Of a stretch of DNA of 64,000 nt, positions 61,911-64,000 are shown one piece after another. The position numbers and the translations under genes were made by a program. The stretch is taken from the NCBI GenBank assembly GCA_963732635.1, contig CAVTAL010000005.1:248001-312000 (forward strand), read 5' to 3'. The stretch comes from JAKFWF01 sp963732635. GTDB lineage: Bacteria > Pseudomonadota > Alphaproteobacteria > Rhizobiales > Hyphomicrobiaceae. The notes below the pieces were generated by a model, which saw nothing but the letters and a program-made list of their open reading frames with translations, had not been told where the DNA came from and did not search any database. Numbering within the stretch: the first letter of the stretch is position 1; each line of letters starts with the position of its first letter.

Positions 61911-64000
61911 GACGACAGACACTAGCAACGCTGCCCAATGCCCGCATCGACGGTGGCGTGCACGAGGCGCGCCGGCACGACAGCGGCGAGCGCCACGTCA
62001 CCGGCGAGGCGGTCTATACCGGCGATATCAAGCTGCCGGCGAATGCGTTGCAGGTCTTCATTGCCACGAGCCCGCACGCGCACGCCCGCATCAAGATCCG
62101 TGAACCTCGATGCTGTACGCATCGCGTCGGGCGTGGTCGCGGTGCTGACCGCCGCCGACATTCCCGGCGACAACGATTGCAGCCCGGTGCGCGGCGACGA
62201 TCCGATCTTCGCCGACACGCTCCTGCAGTATGCCGGGCAATCGATGTTCGCGGTGGCGGCTTCGACAGTCGAGGAGGCACGCGCCGCGGCAATGTTGGCT
62301 GCCATCGAATACGAAGTGTTGCCGCCGATCATCACCATCGACCAAGCGCTCGCCGCCAAGTCCTATCTCGAACCGCCGCGAACCCTGACCCACGGCGATC
62401 CCGATGCCGCAATCAGCACCGCGCCGCATCGTGTTTCAGGAAGCATCGAGATCGGCGCCCAAGAGCATTTCTATCTCGAAGCCCAAGTGGCGGTCGCGAT
62501 CCCAGGCGAGGGCGATGAGATCACGATCCATTCGTCGACGCAGCATCCGACCGAAGTCCAGCACAAGGCCGCCTGCGCGCTCGGTGTACCGTTTCACGCC
62601 GTCACAGTCGAAGTCCGCCGCATGGGCGGCGCGTTCGGCGGCAAGGAAACGCAAGGCAACTTGCCGGCCATCGTCGCGGCACTCGTCGCGCAGCAAGACC
62701 GACCGTGCGGTGATGCTTCGCTACGACCGCGATGACGACTTTCGCATCACCGGCAAGCGCCACGACTTTCGCATCGACTATGCCGCCGGGTTCGACGACA
62801 CCGGCCGCATTCTCGGCGTCACCTTCGAGCACGCCATGCGCTGCGGCATGTCGTTCGACTTGTCCGGCGCCATCGCCGATCGCGCGCTGTGCCACGCCGA
62901 CAACGCGTACTATCTGCCGGCGCTGCGTGTAACCTCTCACCTGCTGAAAACCAACACCGCGTCGAACACCGCCTTCCGTGGCTTCGGCGGACCACAGGGC
63001 ATGATCGGCATCGAACGCGTGATCGACGACATCGCGCGGTACTTGGGGCTCGATCCTGTTGCCGTGCGCCGCGCCAATTTCTATCCGCCCAAGGACGCTA
63101 TCGAACATCGCCTTACGCCCTACGGCATGACGGTCGAGGACTGTATCATCCAGGATCTGTTCGACGACCTCGAACGCTCTTCCGATTATCAGAAGCGCAG
63201 GGCCGCCATCGCCGTCTGGAACAAGACGAGCCCGATCCTCAAGCGCGGCATCGCCATGACGCCGGTGAAGTTCGGCATCTCATTCAACAACACCATGCTG
63301 AACCAGGCCGGCGCGCTGGTTCACGTCTATGCCGACGGTTCGATTGGGCTCAATCACGGCGGCACCGAGATGGGTCAAGGGCTGTTCGTGAAGGTGGCGC
63401 AGGTCGTGGCGCAGGAATTCCAGGTCGATCTCGCCCGCATCAAGATCACCGCCACGCACACGGGCAAGGTGCCGAATACATCGGCGACTGCCGCCTCGTC
63501 GGGCTCCGACTTGAATGGCATGGCGGCGCGCGACGCGACGGCTAAAATCAAGACCAGACTGAGCAACTATCTGATGCGGGCCTACGGCGTGGCTTCGACC
63601 GAAATTGAATTCCGGCCCAACCGCGTGCGCGTCGGCACAACCGAAATTGCATTCGACGATGTCGTCGCCGAGGCCTATCGTGCCCGCGTCTCGTTGTCGG
63701 CCACCGGCTTCTACGCCACGCCGAAGTTGCATTGGGACGACGCCACGCGGACCGGCCGACCATTCTACTATTTCGCCTATGGCGCCGCCGTTTCCGAGGT
63801 CGCAATCGACACCCTGACCGGCGAGAACCGAACTTTGCGGGTCGATATCCTGCACGACTGCGGCCGCTCGCTGAACCCGGCCATCGACCTTGGCCAGATC
63901 GAAGGCGGCTTCATCCAGGGCGCCGGCTGGCTGACGATGGAAGAGCTGGTCTGGGACGATGCCGGGCATCTCAAAACCCACGCGCCATCGACCTACAAGA
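61907..64000 (+). pseudogene. xdhB: Xanthine dehydrogenase molybdopterin-binding subunit, partial, two frameshifts
   Basis: The gene begins at ATG 61907 (ATGA overlap with xdhA) and is cut by the window end. Three frames must be joined: one base removed near 62098 (HARIKI then VNLDAVRIASGVVAV) and one near 62694 (IVAALVA then KTDRAVMLRYDRDDD). Domains are normal: EIGAQEHFYLEAQVAV, the Moco-binding MGGAFGGKETQ, TAFRGFGGPQG, and NHGGTEMGQGLFVKV; about 698 residues are visible. This subunit oxidises hypoxanthine and xanthine at the Mo site. Both breaks look like single inserted bases. Confidence 0.85.

Overview
The window reads as chromosome of a GC-rich alphaproteobacterium, most likely Hyphomicrobiales near the Bradyrhizobium/Xanthobacteraceae branch. 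The reasons are DUF2865, DUF2946, DUF192 and TIGR03862 proteins, an Omp25/31-like porin, a divergent mutM/ubiE pair, TRAP and tripartite tricarboxylate (TTT) solute uptake, and two exact CtrA boxes (TTAA-N7-TTAAC). I see no insertion sequence, prophage, integrase or CRISPR array. Two tRNA genes are present: Pro(TGG) and Thr(TGT).

Layout. 1-9.7 kb: amidohydrolase tail, outer-membrane porin, sulfur-metabolism genes (cysteine synthase, AlaX-type editing protein, mercaptopyruvate sulfurtransferase), then a leftward copper/cytochrome-oxidase assembly group (DUF2946, PCuAC with a Gly-Ser tail, SCO, one unknown), a flavoprotein and gloA. 10-11.6 kb: tandem cold-shock-domain protein, DUF192 protein, tRNA-Pro. 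12.2-18.9 kb: PQQ sugar dehydrogenase-like protein, then a hydrolase-TctC-LVIVD-TctB-TctA block. 19.2-23.3 kb: leftward membrane glycosyltransferase, DprE1-like oxidase and HAD-UbiA fusion, resembling polyprenyl-phosphate pentose synthesis. 23.5-34.5 kb: maleate isomerase-like protein, D-amino acid dehydrogenase, Atm1-type ABC exporter, LysM protein, LOG protein, DUF2865 protein, acetyltransferase, ureohydrolase. 34.6-40.7 kb: GatC/AtzG-like small protein, amidase, DctPQM TRAP transporter and GalD-like tautomerase, closed by back-to-back terminators. 40.8-54 kb: envelope and small secreted proteins, gpt, two GSTs, quinone reductase, TIM-barrel protein, adenylate cyclase, MepA. 54-64 kb: fatty acid hydroxylase family protein, alpha/beta hydrolase, rimO, hydroxyacid dehydrogenase, mutM, ubiE, and xanthine dehydrogenase xdhA/xdhB running off the end.

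Seven genes can be read full length only by removing single bases. Eleven such sites were found, and every one needs one extra base removed, which points to insertion-type sequencing error more than to real decay; those gene models should be treated with care. The most interesting leads are a sigma-factor-like helical insert inside an LVIVD beta-propeller protein of the TTT operon, a membrane protein ending in a primase-type winged helix, the compact HAD-UbiA/DprE1-like/glycosyltransferase set without a visible DprE2 reductase, the repeat-encoded Gly-Ser tail on a copper chaperone, and a terminator-like hairpin inside the DUF192 signal-peptide codons.
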